The notes beneath the pieces were generated by a model, which was not told where the DNA came from, searched no databases, and saw only the letters and a program-made list of their open reading frames with translations. A stretch of DNA of 64,000 nucleotides from Archivesica marissinica (taxonomy: Eukaryota; Mollusca; Bivalvia; Venerida; Vesicomyidae). A program made the translations under genes and the position numbers. The stretch lies in contig CM026391.1 of NCBI GenBank assembly GCA_014843695.1, positions 18,924,871-18,988,870 on the forward strand, written 5' to 3'. Positions 1 to 10,621 of the stretch are shown piece after piece (the first letter of the stretch is position 1; every line of letters starts with the position of its first letter).

Positions 1-430
1 CCTCGGGACCCTATCTAAAACGCTATCACGATTTTCACTTAATTGGTTATCACGACTTGCACGGTGCTATCACGACTTGCACGGCGCTATCACGTCTTGC
101 ACTGTGCTATCACAACTTTTATTGCACTATCACGACTTCCACTGCGCCAGCACGACTTCCACTGCGCTATCACGACTTTTATTGCGCTATCACGGCTTCC
201 ACAGCGCTATCACGACTTCCACCGCGCTATCACGACTTGAACTGCGCTATCACCACTTCCACCGCGCTATCACGACTTCCACTGCGCTATCACGACTTCC
301 ACCGCGCTATCACGACTTCCACAGCGCTATCACGACTTCCACCGTGCTATCACGACTTCCACTGCGCTAACACGACTTCCACCGCGCTATCACGACTTCC
401 ACCGCGCTATCACGACTTCCACTTCGTGCA
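1..430. repeat. 20-bp minisatellite derived from a SINE head
   Basis: About 21 head-to-tail copies of a 20-bp unit (consensus cgctatcacgacttccaccg, with C/T and A/C variants). The unit equals the terminal segment of SINE family A in this window, for example cgctatcacgacttccaca at 5794-5813, so the array grew from the tRNA-like head of that SINE. Read on the minus strand, each unit carries the pol III A-box-like string TAGCGCGGTGG or TAGCGCAGTGG. No B box is present. Short ORFs across it are products of the repeat. Confidence 0.9.
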
Positions 431-728
431 TACCGGTATTACACATAAGCTGGTGATTCAGATCACGAACAGAGAAATAAATAGAAAATCTTCAAATATA
501 ACAATTTATTGAAAGCAATAGCAACATGTATACATACATGATTGTATATATTTATAACAAGCTACAACAAAATCTACACTTGCTCATAATACAAAAACAC
601 TGAAGAAAAGTGATGTTAGAATAACATCGTTAATCACGTTCATGCATTGATAACAAATGCAAATAGTAATGTGTGTGGGTGGAGGAATGGAAATTGTGTG
701 TATATATAATTATATATTGATATGTTGA
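431..728. other. AT-rich spacer, nothing recognised
   Basis: AT-rich sequence with short TG/TA runs between the 20-bp array and a MITE. No coding, RNA or repeat signal was recognised. Confidence 0.5.
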
Positions 729-1268
729 TTTAAAGCAGCATTATATCGTAATAAAGTAATAATGTGTGTGTATTTACAAAATTCAAAATAGTAGCTCAGA
801 AACGATAACATTCAAATAAATATAAACCGTCGTATACGCGAACTTGTTTATCAACTAACGAAATGTTATCACTACAGCGCGCATGCGTGAGACAACAGCG
901 GATATGCCATGTTTGTTTTCATCATTGCCGAAGGAGGACGATGCAGTCCGAATGTAAATCAGGTTCCGATTGTAAACAAGTGCGCGTGACCAACCGACTC
1001 GGAAAGTCCTACTTTCGGTTTGGTTTAAACATATTTATTCGTTCATTATGTACGGTACATATCTATTGTATAGCTATACAAACGAAAATGGATTTAATAA
1101 ATCTCTACTTTCGGTTTCAAGTTTGTTTTATCGCAAAAAAATATTGTTTACTAGTTGAACATAATTATACAAATCATTCTGTAAGAATGTGTAGCAGCAT
1201 TGCTACCTATACGTAAAATTTGAATTTTTCAAATATCTTTTATTTCATACGATATAGGGCTGCTTTAA
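729..1268. mobile_element. MITE, subfamily TTAAAGCAGC
   Basis: A non-coding element of about 540 bp with imperfect terminal inverted repeats TTAAAGCAGCATTATATCG and its complement ending GGCTGCTTTAA. An inverted copy of the same family lies at 54163-54779: the string actcggaaagtcctactttc near 990 is its reverse complement near 54320. It shares the core CGTATACGCG with the related MITEs at 10721 and 20704. The open frame at 863-1216 lies inside it and has no protein-like features. The superfamily is not assigned; TTAA at both ends would fit a TTAA-targeting transposon. Confidence 0.7.
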
Positions 1269-1645
1269 CATGTACGTTAGACACAGAGCAATGGTCGCCG
1301 TAACATAGTGCATTTTTAATAGATTATAAATGTACACTAAATATAAGTACCATATGCTACGCCTGTATACATGCACATATATAATGTATAAAACCATCTG
1401 ATTTATTTTCAAATTAAAAATATAATAGTATTTCGGTTATATCAGTAGACACAAAAAACTGGCCGTATTCCCCAATCGAGTCTCATTTGTAGATAAGTAA
1501 ATTATGTAAGTACGAGTATATATGTAAATAAAATTAACTTTTTTAGAGAGGGTGGTCCATTTATATCAGCTAATCTTCTATGGGGCCCTCTTAAATATCG
1601 TGCAACTAAAATAATGACATTCATGTACAATAAGGGATGCCCCCC
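1269..1645. other. AT-rich spacer, nothing recognised
   Basis: Low-GC sequence without an ORF or repeat match to the rest of the window. It ends in a short C-run at 1640-1650. Confidence 0.5.
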
Positions 1646-1647
1646 CC

Positions 1648-2400
1648 CACATGGCCGTGTGGTTAGGTCGTTGACTCCAAATCATGTGCCCCTCACCACT
1701 AGGTTCGAATCCCAAATGGGGTGTCGAATTCTTTCACGTGAGGAAGCTATCCAACTGGTTTGCGGATAGTCGGTGGTCTATCCGGGTGTCTGAAATACTG
1801 ATCGAATTGGCACCCAGGGGTTTCATCCACCAATAATTCCTGAATTATGGGGTTGCATCCACCAATAATGCCTGAATTATGGGGTTTCATCCACCAATAA
1901 TGCCTGAATTATGGGGTTTCATCCACCAATAATGCCTGAATTATGGGGTTTCATCCACCAATAATTCCTGAATTATGGGGTTTCATCCACCAATAATGCC
2001 TGAATTATGGGGTTTCATCCACCAATAATGCCTGAATTATGGGGTTTCATCCACCAATAATGTCTGAATTATGGGGTTTCATCCACCAATAATGCCTGAA
2101 TTATGGGGTTTCATCCATCAATAATGCCTGAATTATGGGGTTTCATCCACCAATAATGCCTGAATTATGGGGTTTCATCCACCAATAATGCCTGAATTAT
2201 GGGGTTTCATCCACCAATAATGCCTGAATTATGGGGTTTCATCCACCAAGAATGCCTGAATTATGGGGTTTCATCCACCAATAATGCCTGAATTATGGGG
2301 TTTCATCCACCAATAATGCCTGAATTATGGGGTTTCATCCACCAATAATAGCTGGAAAGTCGCCATATGACTTAAGCTGTTTGTATAGCTTTAAGTACCA
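1648..2400 (+). mobile_element. SINE family E with an expanded internal array
   Basis: The tRNA-like head starts near ggccgtgtggttaggtcg (A-box region), with a B box in taggttcgaatcccaaat. The body gaggaagctatccaactgg and gtctgaaatactgatcg and the 3' part tagctggaaagtcgccatat match minus-strand copies at 19255-19455, 40792-41002 and 60280-60485. In this copy, 533 bp of tandem repeat (1817-2349) interrupts the stretch between ccaccaataa and tagctgg that is contiguous in the other copies. Confidence 0.8.
1817..2349. repeat. 32-bp minisatellite inside a SINE
   Basis: About 16.5 copies of a 32-bp unit (ggggtttcatccaccaata plus atgcctgaattat), spacing 32 as at 1817 and 1849. The flanks are the two halves of one SINE E copy, and the unit includes the SINE's own ccaccaataa segment. 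This points to local expansion after insertion. Units are more than 95% alike. Confidence 0.9.
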
Positions 2401-2549
2401 GAAACAAAAATCGTAGACATTGATTAAAGCATACATATACAGAATTTGTGGCGATGGTGTGTGGGTAACTTACAAACGTCAGCACATTCTATTGTTCGGC
2501 AATCAATGACCCAACAAATAATGTCGAACCAATTCTTGATGTCATAACA

Positions 2550-2928
2550 CTTTAACTGCCGAATAAATTGGTATGTGCGAATAAAATAGATCGTGATCAG
2601 ACGATACGCCGCGGCTGTACCTGTGTTGTTTGCTATTCAGACAAGTGTGTTAGCTCCACTATCCGAATAGTAAACAGCATAGAGCCTGATCAGACGTTAC
2701 GTCGCTGCTGATCTGGATCTATGTTGTTTGCTATTCAGACAAGTGTGTTAGCTCCACTATCCGAATAGTAAACAGCATAGAGCCTGATCAGACGTTACGT
2801 CGCTGCTGATGTTGATCTATGTTGTTTGCTATTCAGACAAGTGTGTTAGCTCCACTATCCGAATAGCAAACAGCTGGTTGTGCTGTTTGCAAGAGCGACT
2901 TTATTTGTGATTGACAGGTTAAGGGTTT
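2550..2928. mobile_element. Degenerate MITE with internal ~98-bp triplication
   Basis: Ends ctttaactgccgaataaat and gattgacaggttaag correspond to the two TIRs of the MITE at 3734-3982, in opposite orientation. The interior, about 2595-2875, is nearly three tandem copies of a 98-bp unit. Each contains an inverted repeat, tttgctattcagac against ctatccgaatagtaaa, able to form a hairpin, and the motif gcctgatcagacg. Confidence 0.6.
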
Positions 2929-3102
2929 ATTTGTGAAGTTTCACTAAGCAAACATTTAAAGACAAATGACTGTCAACAACTTCAAATGGCTGTTATCATG
3001 TACATTTACTTGGAATTGTATACCTTATTTCCACTAGGAACGTCGTTTTGTCCGTTTGGCTCTCTGCGTTTCTCCGTAGCAAATCAGTATAGCAAATAAA
3101 GT

Positions 3103-3395
3103 GTGTGTGTTTTACGTTTATTTATCGTCGCTACCGGTTGCCCATATGAGCGACGCCTCCTGAAGAGATTAGTCATTTTAGATGTGTGGAGGATAGTACA
3201 ATGATACAGACAGAGACCCATTCCAGAATATCCTCTGGTTCTTTTACGTGCACGGTGTAAAGCACCGACACGAGACATCGGTTTACCGTCCCATCTGAAA
3301 GACTGTTAATTTTATTAGGGTCAGACGGGGGATCGAACCTGCGATCCCTGGATTACTAGTCCAGCGTGTTACCACTGGACTACAGATCCGTCTGT
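3103..3395 (-). mobile_element. SINE family B, full length
   Basis: Read on the minus strand: tRNA-like head with A box tgtagtccagtggtaacacg, B box ggttcgatccccc, central domain gtgctttacaccgtgcacg, then tail accggtagcgacgataaata. It is flanked by an 8-bp target-site duplication aataaagt (3095-3102 and 3396-3403), which shows retroposition. Some bases of the central domain resemble conserved core domains of animal SINE superfamilies; which one is not decided here. Confidence 0.85.
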
Positions 3396-3403
3396 AATAA
3401 AGT

Positions 3404-3733
3404 ATTGCACGTGATCAGTTTTATTAAAATTGCTTTCATACAGACATGGGACAGTCCCATACAGTGCAGTCTACAGCGTTGTCGTAAAACTGTACTGGCA
3501 AGCTTACAGGTCCGGAAGGCTCCATATTCTGTTATACGTTACTATTAATTAGATATGAATCCATTTTAAAGAGTTTGACCTTTGAGAAAATATTATAGAG
3601 ATATTGTATTCTGATACGCACTTGAGAAAATGAATCCCCCCTCTCCCCAAATAATACCCCCCCCCCACAAATATACATAGTACACACTATGTAGTTATGC
3701 ATGTCAAAATAGAATATGTTCGCCGACGATTAA
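3404..3733. other. Spacer with a C-run
   Basis: Unique AT-rich sequence with C-runs near 3655-3666. No gene was recognised. Confidence 0.5.
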
Positions 3734-3982
3734 TTAACTCTTTCACCGCCAATGTCGCATAAAAGCGACTTTGCAAAAAAACAACAGAGAACCTGATCAG
3801 ACAGAACAGAACGCGCCGTCTGATCAGATTGTATGCTGAGTGCTCTTCAGACAGTGGGACTGAAGCACCTACCCGAATAGCAAACAACACAGATCCTGAT
3901 CAGACGCGGCGTTACGCCGCGGCTGATCTGGATCTATGTTGTTTGCACATGCTCTGAATTTATTCGGCGCTGAAAGAGTTAA
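3734..3982. mobile_element. MITE with TTAACTCTTTC inverted termini
   Basis: About 249 bp bounded by ttaactctttcaccgcc and ggcgctgaaagagttaa. The interior contains tgatcagac/gtctgatcag palindromes and the segment accacgaatagcaaac-like shared with the element at 2550-2928. TTAA at both ends may be the target duplication. No coding capacity, so it must be non-autonomous. Confidence 0.7.
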
Positions 3983-4392
3983 TAAGCAACACGGTTACTT
4001 AAGGTACATTTAAACAGTAGAGTTACATGTATATATAATGTACACTAAAGTGGAAAAAGATATGTACATGGATAACATTTATGTACATGGATATAGGTAT
4101 ATACTTTCATACATGCGATTATTGATGTTATGTAACTGACATACGTGTAATATTTAAATGTTTGGCACTGTTCGTGTAACTATAAGCACTACATCTAACA
4201 TACGAGAAATATTATAACCGGTGGACGCTCCATATGAAAAACAAAAAATGGACGCCACATGCGGGTACTGACCGGAAGTGTGTGCTGTGCTGTTGGGCAA
4301 TGTGTTTTATGTGGATGTGAAGGCTGACTCTTATTCATTAACGTTGAATACTGCGAGGATACCAACTAGTTTTACAAATACATCAATTTATA
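3983..4392. other. AT-rich spacer, nothing recognised
   Basis: Short direct repeats of atgtacatggata near 4060-4095; otherwise unremarkable. Confidence 0.5.
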
Positions 4393-4516
4393 GATGTCGT
4401 GATAGCGCAGTGGTAGTTCGTTCGCTTCAGGTGGGAGAGGCCCGGAGTTTGTGCCCAGCTGTATTTTCAGCCGTTACGGTTGTGCCCTTAGGCAAAACAC
4501 TTTAAATTCCACATTG

Positions 4517-4554
<38 letters not shown>

Positions 4555-4651
4555 GCGATGGATTCCATCAGGAATGAGATCTCGAGAGCAATTTATAAAA
4601 AAAATTGTTAAGAACTTGTTTCAGAATCGAGCTAAGATAATTCAGTATAAG
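4393..4651 (+). mobile_element. SINE family A with (CT)n expansion
   Basis: Head gtcgtgatagcgcagtggta, body ttgtgcccttaggcaa, tail gaatgagatctcgagag and cagaatcgagctaagataa. The B-box region (ggagtttgtgcccag) is decayed. The normally short ctctctc of this SINE has grown to about 33 bp of (CT)n at 4520-4552. Confidence 0.8.
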
Positions 4652-4654
4652 CAA

Positions 4655-5088
4655 AACTAATTCAACAAAAAAGGCCGTGACACATAGGTTCACTGACTTG
4701 ACCGTTGATTCTCAAATGTGAGATTGACCTGACAACTATATATATATACCGCTTCCTTGTAAAATGCTTAATGAACTTTCCTAAATGGCCTTTACCATTT
4801 GAGTATCTTGCCCGAGGGTTGCACACATGTCTTTTTTGCAAAGGATATAAAGTTTACGTCTAAGGCAAGTGCACAGTTTGTTTGGTGTCAGTATGGATGA
4901 AATATATCAAGAGGCAAACTTTTATAATTTCCATAATTTTTCGAATTTTAAACTCACTTTGCGAATGGAGAAAACGTATAAGTTTCCACTTAAAATACGA
5001 ACATTTTCTTATATAAATAAGATACTGTCAGCAATATTAATTACGAACTACCGGTTGTGAGATTCGCTATTACATCATTTCTGTTAAT
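4655..5088. other. Spacer, nothing recognised
   Basis: AT-rich sequence with a short (TA)n near 4738. The open frame at 4869-5060 is rich in Asn, Phe and Lys as expected by chance here and shows no domain. Confidence 0.5.
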
Positions 5089-5437
5089 TGAATTCACGAT
5101 TTCAACATCACGATTTCAACCTCACGATTTCACCATCACGATTTCAACTTCACGATTTCAACATCACGAATTCAGCATCACGAATTCCACTTCATGATTT
5201 CAACTTCACGATTTCAACATCACGATTTCAACTTCACGAATTCACGATTTCAACCTCTTGAAATTAGTAAAGGTGAAATTGGCAGTGCATTCGTGAAATG
5301 ATGCAATATCGAATGTTTCAACTTCACGAATTCAACATCACGAATTCAACTTCACGATTTCAACTTCGTGAAATTAGTAAAGGTGATATTGACAGTGAAT
5401 GAATTCGTGAAATGATGATATAACCAATGTCACAATG
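5089..5437. repeat. 14-bp minisatellite and longer partial duplication
   Basis: Repeated cacgatttcaacat-type 14-mers (about 5094-5255) followed by two copies of an approximately 120-bp segment that starts gtgaaattagtaaaggtga and ends ttcgtgaaatgatg. The 14-mer is partly complementary to the ttcgtgaaat segment, so the block mixes direct and inverted repeats. Confidence 0.7.
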
Positions 5438-5578
5438 TGCACGGGCATTTCGTACAATGCTCGAGATGCAATGACGAACGAGTTTTACCCTCCTATAATC
5501 GGTTCCATAATAATGCGAAGAACTACGTCGTACTTGCGTGGATTATCTCATCTTTTTACAACCAACAGTAATGTTAGT

Positions 5579-5813
5579 GTTTATACAAATTTATTTTAGC
5601 TCGATTGCGAAACAAGTTATGTCAACTTATATAAATCACTCTCTAGACCTCATTCCTGATGGAATCCATCGCCACGATGGAGAGAGAAGAGGCAACGTGG
5701 AATTTAAATGCCTTGCCTAAGGGCACAATCGTAACGGCTCCAGTGGGGCTCGAACTCCGGACCTTTCGCACCTGAAGCGAACGCGCATCCACTGTGCTAT
5801 CACGACTTCCACA
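5579..5813 (-). mobile_element. SINE family A, full length with TSD
   Basis: Complete reverse-strand copy: head tggaagtcgtgatagcacag, B box gagttcgagccccac, tail cgcaatcgagctaaaataaa. An 11-bp target-site duplication cagtaatgtta flanks it (5566-5576 and 5812-5822). It serves as a reference copy for this family in the window. Confidence 0.9.
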
Positions 5814-5880
5814 GTAATGTTAATAGTGCGGATTGTATTTTAGTTTAATATTCACCGATTAACCGATGAACACATTATAT

Positions 5881-6147
5881 AGTCGGCCTCCGTGGTCGAG
5901 TGGTTAAGGTCGCTGACTTGTATACCACTGTAACCTATCATCACTGATGGTCACGGGTTCGAGCCCCGCTCAGGCCGTGTCTCATTTATATGAAAAAGTT
6001 GGCAGTTTCTTACGGAGGTTGGTGCACCCAAGTACTGGTTAACCGCTGGAGCCTGCCCAGGAAAGGTGTTGTTAGGTAAACTGCCCGCCGGCGATATAGC
6101 CCAAAATGGTGCTGATGCAGGCGTAAAACCCGAATCATAACAATATA
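5881..6147 (+). mobile_element. SINE family D, tail variant 2
   Basis: Head gtcggcctccgtggtcgagt (A box tggtcgagtggttaagg), B box gggttcgagcccc, body cttacggaggttggtgcac and aggaaaggtgttgttaggta. It ends ggcgatatagcccaaaatgg to gtaaaacccgaat, a tail shared only with the copy at 34706-34885. The other family members carry a gtagcgacg tail. Confidence 0.8.
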
Positions 6148-6319
6148 ACACATTATATTACACGCCATGATCTGCAACCCGTTTTGTTTACATTGTATTT
6201 ACCAGAACAGACCAATCGAATAAGCCTTCATCAAAGAGGGTCGCCCGTTGTAGGAAGGTGGTGAAATGTCTTATTCTAGTGTCCCGAAGCTTCAACTAAC
6301 AAAACCCCCCCACCATATT

Positions 6320-6552
6320 ATGAATCCCCCGTCTGACCCTAATGAAATTAACAGTCTTTCAGATGGGACGTTAAACCGAGGTCTCGTGTCGGTGCTTTAC
6401 ACCGTGCACGTAAAAGAACCAAAGGAGACTCTGGAATGGGTCTCTCTCTGTATCATTGCACTATCCTCCAAAATCTAAAATGACTAATATCTTCAGGAGG
6501 CGTCGCTCATATGGGCAACCGGTAGCGACGATAAATAAACGTAAAAAATAAA
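6320..6552 (+). mobile_element. SINE family B, 5'-truncated
   Basis: Begins inside the B-box region at cccccgtctgaccctaatga and runs to the tail ggtagcgacgataaataaac. The 70-residue frame across it is a SINE artefact seen in other copies too. Confidence 0.8.
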
Positions 6553-6562
6553 ATCCATAAGT

Positions 6563-6746
6563 CCCGCTCAGGCCGTGTCTCATTTATATGAAAAAGTTGG
6601 CAGTTTCTTACGGAGGTTGGTGCACTAAGTACTGGTTAACCGCTGGAGCTTGCCCAGGAAAGGTGTTGTTAGGTAAACTTCCCGTCGCTCAAATGGGAAA
6701 CCGGTAGCGACGTTAAATAAACTTAAATAAATAAAAAAAGAATAAA
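6563..6746 (+). mobile_element. SINE family D, 5'-truncated, tail variant 1
   Basis: Starts at cccgctcaggccgtgtctca, the B-box side of family D, and ends aaccggtagcgacgttaaat followed by A-rich tail. It directly abuts the family B copy, making a B-D tandem. Confidence 0.75.
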
Positions 6747-7019
6747 ACATAATGAATATTTTGTCACCATTCTACAACGTGCCGACGGCCTCCTTTGGCC
6801 TTCACGGTTCCGTTATATCATTCCCAACTATTGGGCATGTCTTTGCTACTACATGTAGATCTTGTATGCGCTCGAATGTTTCCTTTCCACCGAAAACAAA
6901 TTGCAGAAAGGAATCAAAAGTTGTCGACACAATAGCTCCAAATGTGTTCACATCTAGTCATGGAACATTTACAAGCATACTAATATCAGAACAAGGTATT
7001 GCAACAGCAAGTCGGCGTC
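6747..7019 (-). other. Probable 3' flank or 3' UTR of the exon at 7020-7615
   Basis: Minus-strand sequence after the stop at 7020. No AATAAA is visible on the minus strand before the SINE at 6746. The other two minus frames give short open stretches (about 28 and 50 residues), so a frame-shifted or alternatively spliced continuation cannot be excluded. Confidence 0.3.
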
Positions 7020-7615
7020 CTAGTATAACAAGTCCATTCTTGTAGGAAATGGTGTGTTTGTTTTTCCTGATCTCGTTGTTACCTCAATATCTTCCGTATC
7101 ACCCTCGCCATCTGCAGCACCGAGAATTTTCGAGAACAAATCTAGAGTCGCTGCACTATCCAGTATAGTCTCGTTCGGACCCGCCTTATATGCACGACTT
7201 GACCCGCCAGCGGGTTCTTCCATGACTCTGTAATAAAGTCGTCTGCGATGATCTGTGGCAAGTAAATCAACTTCAATCGTTCTTGTCACAATTGCTTGAT
7301 TTTTCCGCCAGACATTGAATTCAAAATCAACTGGAGTAATTCTTTCAGCGGTAACCTTGACTGTTATGTACGCTTTACCGTGTTTTAACAGAAGGTCAAC
7401 TTTCTCACCAACTGTGTCGAAATGGTTTGTGTTTGTACCAGGTACACTTTGTGTGTATTCACCGTCTGCTTGGAGAAATCTGGCATCACCGTAGATATCT
7501 ACCGAGTCATGCTTTACGTCTATCGTCTGCTTGATATCTTTAGAGTCTATTGTTGACAGACGACTCATTAAGAGTTCGTACAAGCTTTGCCGTGGCCTCT
7601 CGGGTTCCCGTTTTA
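7020..7615 (-). CDS. Candidate 3' exon of the giant minus-strand gene
   Basis: A minus-strand exon of 596 nt begins right after a good acceptor (pyrimidine-rich, ...tctattttcag) at 7616-7617. It is open for 198 codons to TAG at 7020-7022. An in-frame Leu codon, not ATG, sits at 7583, so it needs an upstream exon. The acceptor phase takes one base from upstream (G+TA), exactly what the donor at 42432/42431 leaves. The product is mixed alpha/beta-like, with KHGKAYITVKVTAERITPV, RTIEVDLLATDHRRRLYYRV and DSAATLDLFSKILG, unlike the disordered giant exon. No family was recognised. Inference: the globular C-terminus of the 2,893-residue protein. Alternatives are an exon of another gene or a decayed gene, because the stop is followed by open stretches in other frames. 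Confidence 0.55.
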
Positions 7616-8065
7616 CTGAAAATAGAAAATATAGAAATTAAACCATACGTAATATTTAGTTCCAACCATCAGAAAGAGCAATCACTGAAAATAAATCACA
7701 TGTTTTATAGCAAACACGTATTCCATTTGTTTTAAAATATATCTCAGTTTAAACAATATAAATTGTAAAAACCTTCTGCGGCCATATTTCTAAAGTTTGT
7801 TGTTATCGATGAAAATGTTAGTCGAAATGTTGCGATACATTGTTTAAACATAATTCATTTTCAACGCTTTGATATATAGCTGACTGTTTGGTTTGTAAAT
7901 CAGTTTGAGATAGAAATATGTGTATAATAATATAGTGTGTACTTTAATGACTGAAGATCAATAGTTCGATATAATTGTGAAGATGAAATAACACCGTTTT
8001 GTCTCTATGGAAACACAATCCACTTTGCGCATCAACTTGTGCATATCGTGTCACTAGCGGAGGGA
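7616..8065. other. AT-rich, intron-like sequence
   Basis: Follows the splice acceptor on the minus strand. Low GC, no repeat match, no gene recognised. Confidence 0.5.
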
Positions 8066-9345
8066 CACTGGATCTGGGGGCGTCAGTCCGTCCGTCTGTA
8101 TGTATGTATTAGAGTTCCATGTTAACGTATAGGATATGAACAGAATTTGTAGACAATCTATCTGGGCGTGTCGGTCCGTCCGTCTGTATGTATGTATTAG
8201 AGTTCCATGTTAACGCATAGAATATGAACAGAATTTATAGACAATCTATCTGGGCGTGTCGGTCCGTCCGTCTGTATGTATGTATTAGAGTTCCATGTTA
8301 ACGTATAGGGCATGAATAGAATTTATAGACAATCTATCTGGGGTGTCAGTCCGTCCGTCTGTATGTATTAGAGTTCCATGTTAACGTATAGGGCATGAAT
8401 AGAATTTATAGACAATCTATCTGGGGTGTCAGTCCGTCCGTCTGTATGTATTAGAGTTCCATGTTAACGTATAGGGCATGAATAGAATTTATAGACAATC
8501 TATCTGGGGTGTCAGTCCGTCCGTCTGTATGTATTAGAGTTCCATGTTAACGTATAGGGCATGAATAGAATTTATAGACAATCTATCTGGGGTGTCAGTC
8601 CGTCCGTCTGTATGTATTAGAGTTCCATGTTAACGTATAGGGCATGAATAGAATTTATAGACAATCTATCTGGGGTGTCAGTCCGTCCGTCTGTATGTAT
8701 TAGAGTTCCATGTTAACGTATAGGGCATGAATAGAATTTATAGACAATCTATCTGGGGTGTCAGTCCGTCCGTCTGTATGTATTAGAGTTCCATGTTAAC
8801 GTATAGGGCATGAATATAAGTTATAGACAATCTATCTGGGGTGTCAGTCCGTCCGTCTGTATGTATGTATTAGAGTTCCATGTTAACGTATAGGACATGA
8901 ATAGAATTTATAGACAATCTATCTGGAGGTGTCGGTCCGTCCGTCTGTATGTATGTATTGGAGTTCCATGTTAACGTATAGGACATGAATAGAATTTATA
9001 GACAATCTATCTGGGGTGTCAGTCCGTCCGTCTGTATGTATTGGGAGTTACATGTTAACGTATAGGATATGAACAGAATTTATAGACAATCTATCTGGGG
9101 GTGTCGGTCCGTCCGTCCGTCTGTATGTATTGGAGTTCCATGTTAACGTATAGAATATGAACAGAATTTATAGACAATCTATATGGGGGTGCCGGTCCGT
9201 CCGTCCGTCTGCATGTATTGGAGTTACATGTTAACGTATAGAATATGAACATAATTTATAGACAATCTTTCTGGGGGTGTCAGTCCGTCCGTCTGTATGT
9301 ATTGGGAGTTACATGTTAACGTATAGAATATGAACAGTTTATTTA
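8066..9345. repeat. 83-bp tandem repeat array
   Basis: About 15 copies of an 83-bp unit (ctatctggggtgtcagtccg, tccgtctgtatgtattagag, ttccatgttaacgtataggg, then catgaatagaatttatagac and aat). The central copies (8340-8830) are nearly identical, while outer copies vary in a tgta insertion, extra tccg and ggg runs, and gaacag for gaatag. This is the usual pattern of homogenised centre and diverged edges. Confidence 0.95.
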
Positions 9346-9360
9346 TTTTACTGTGTACAC

Positions 9361-9453
9361 CATCCGGATATACTGCGTCTGTGACTTTCCCGGGTGGTTG
9401 CTCCCAATTGACAAAATGGAGTGTTTCGCTTGGCATATCACAACAAAACCTGA
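9361..9453 (-). CDS. Possible small exon in the unique island between two arrays
   Basis: A 93-nt minus-strand open stretch (alternative start 9460 after ...caacaattcag) reads VRFCCDMPSETLHFVNWE then QPPGKVTDAVYPD. It is bounded by an AG acceptor and a GATG|GTGTAC donor. With the 9453 start it is phase 1 at both ends, so it could sit between the giant exon and the exon at 7615 without shifting frame. It is short and the acceptor is weak, so this is tentative. Its only other support is that it is the sole non-repeat DNA between 8066 and 10621. Confidence 0.2.
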
Positions 9454-9477
9454 CTTTAATCTGAATTGTTGAAACCC

Positions 9478-10621
9478 GTAGACAGATCTGGTAAAACCCT
9501 AACCATGCCTTCGACAGATCTGGTAAATCCCTAACCATACCTTAGACAGATCTGGCAAAACCCTACTCATACCATAGACAGATCTGGTATAACCCTAACC
9601 ATGCCTTAGACAGATCTGGTAAAACTCTAACCATGCCCTAGACAGATCTGGTAAAACCCTAACCATGCCTTAGACAGATCTGGTAAAACCCTAACCATGC
9701 CTTAGACAGATCTGGCAAAACCCTAACCATGCCTTAGACAGATCTGGTAAAACCCTAACCATGCCTTAGACAGATCTGGTAAAACCCTAACCATGCCGTA
9801 GACAGATCTGGTAAAACCCTAACCATGCCGTAGACAGATCTGGTAAAACCCTAACCATGCCTTAGACAGATCTGGTAAAACCCTAACCATGCCGTAGACA
9901 GATCTGGTAAAACCCTAACCATGCCTTAGACAGATCTGGTAAAATCCTAACCATGCCTTAGACAGATCTGGTAAAACCATGCTCCTACTTTGGATAGATC
10001 TGGTAAAACCATGCTCCTGATCTGGTAAAACCATGATCCTACTTTGGATAGATCTGGCAAAACCATGATCCTGATCTGGTAAAACCATGATCCTACTTTG
10101 GATAGATCTGGCAAAACCATGATCCTACTTTGGATAGATCTGGTAAAACCATGATCCTACTTTGGATAGATCTGGTAAAACCCTAACCATGCCTTAGACA
10201 GATCTGGTAAAACCCTAACCATACCTTAGAGAGATCTGGCAAAACCCTAACCATGCCTTAGATAGATCTGGTAAAACCCTAACCATGCCTTAGACAGATC
10301 TGGAAAAACCCTAACCATGCCTTAGACAGATCTGGTAAAACCCTAACCATGCCTTAGACAGATCTGGTAAAACCCTAACCATACCTTAGACAGATCTGGC
10401 CAAACCCTAACCATACCTTAGACAGATCTGGTAAAACCCTAACCATGCCTTAGACAGATCTGGTAAAACCCTAACCATGCCTTAGACAGATCTGGTACAA
10501 CCCTAACCATGCCTTAGACAGATCTGGTAAAACCCTAACCATGCCTTAGACAGATCTGGTAAAACCCTAACCATGCCTTAGACAGATCTGGTAAAACCAT
10601 GATCCTACTTTGGATAGATCG
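9478..10621. repeat. 32-bp tandem repeat array with a second unit type
   Basis: About 35 copies of a 32-bp unit (cttagacagatctggtaaaa plus ccctaaccatgc). Between about 9970 and 10170, and once at the end, a second unit replaces it: atagatctggtaaaaccatg plus atcctactttgg, also 32 bp. Both share the gatctggtaaaacc core. Confidence 0.95.

Noticed and set aside
1..2350. Regular repeats with constant spacing, superficially CRISPR-like
   Set aside because: The units are directly head to tail with no variable spacers, and the DNA is eukaryotic.
6752..7045. A 97-codon plus-strand ORF near the candidate 3' exon
   Set aside because: It overlaps the minus-strand exon end and its flank, has no splice or protein-family signal, and most of it is antisense to minus-strand open stretches.
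7020..7583. Treating the 187-codon frame as a complete small gene
   Set aside because: It has no ATG at its beginning (the first codon is TTG) and the frame continues upstream to a clear splice acceptor, so it is an internal or terminal exon.
9478..10621. CCCTAACC motifs resembling interstitial telomere repeats
   Set aside because: They occur once per 32-bp unit and never in tandem, so they are part of a minisatellite.
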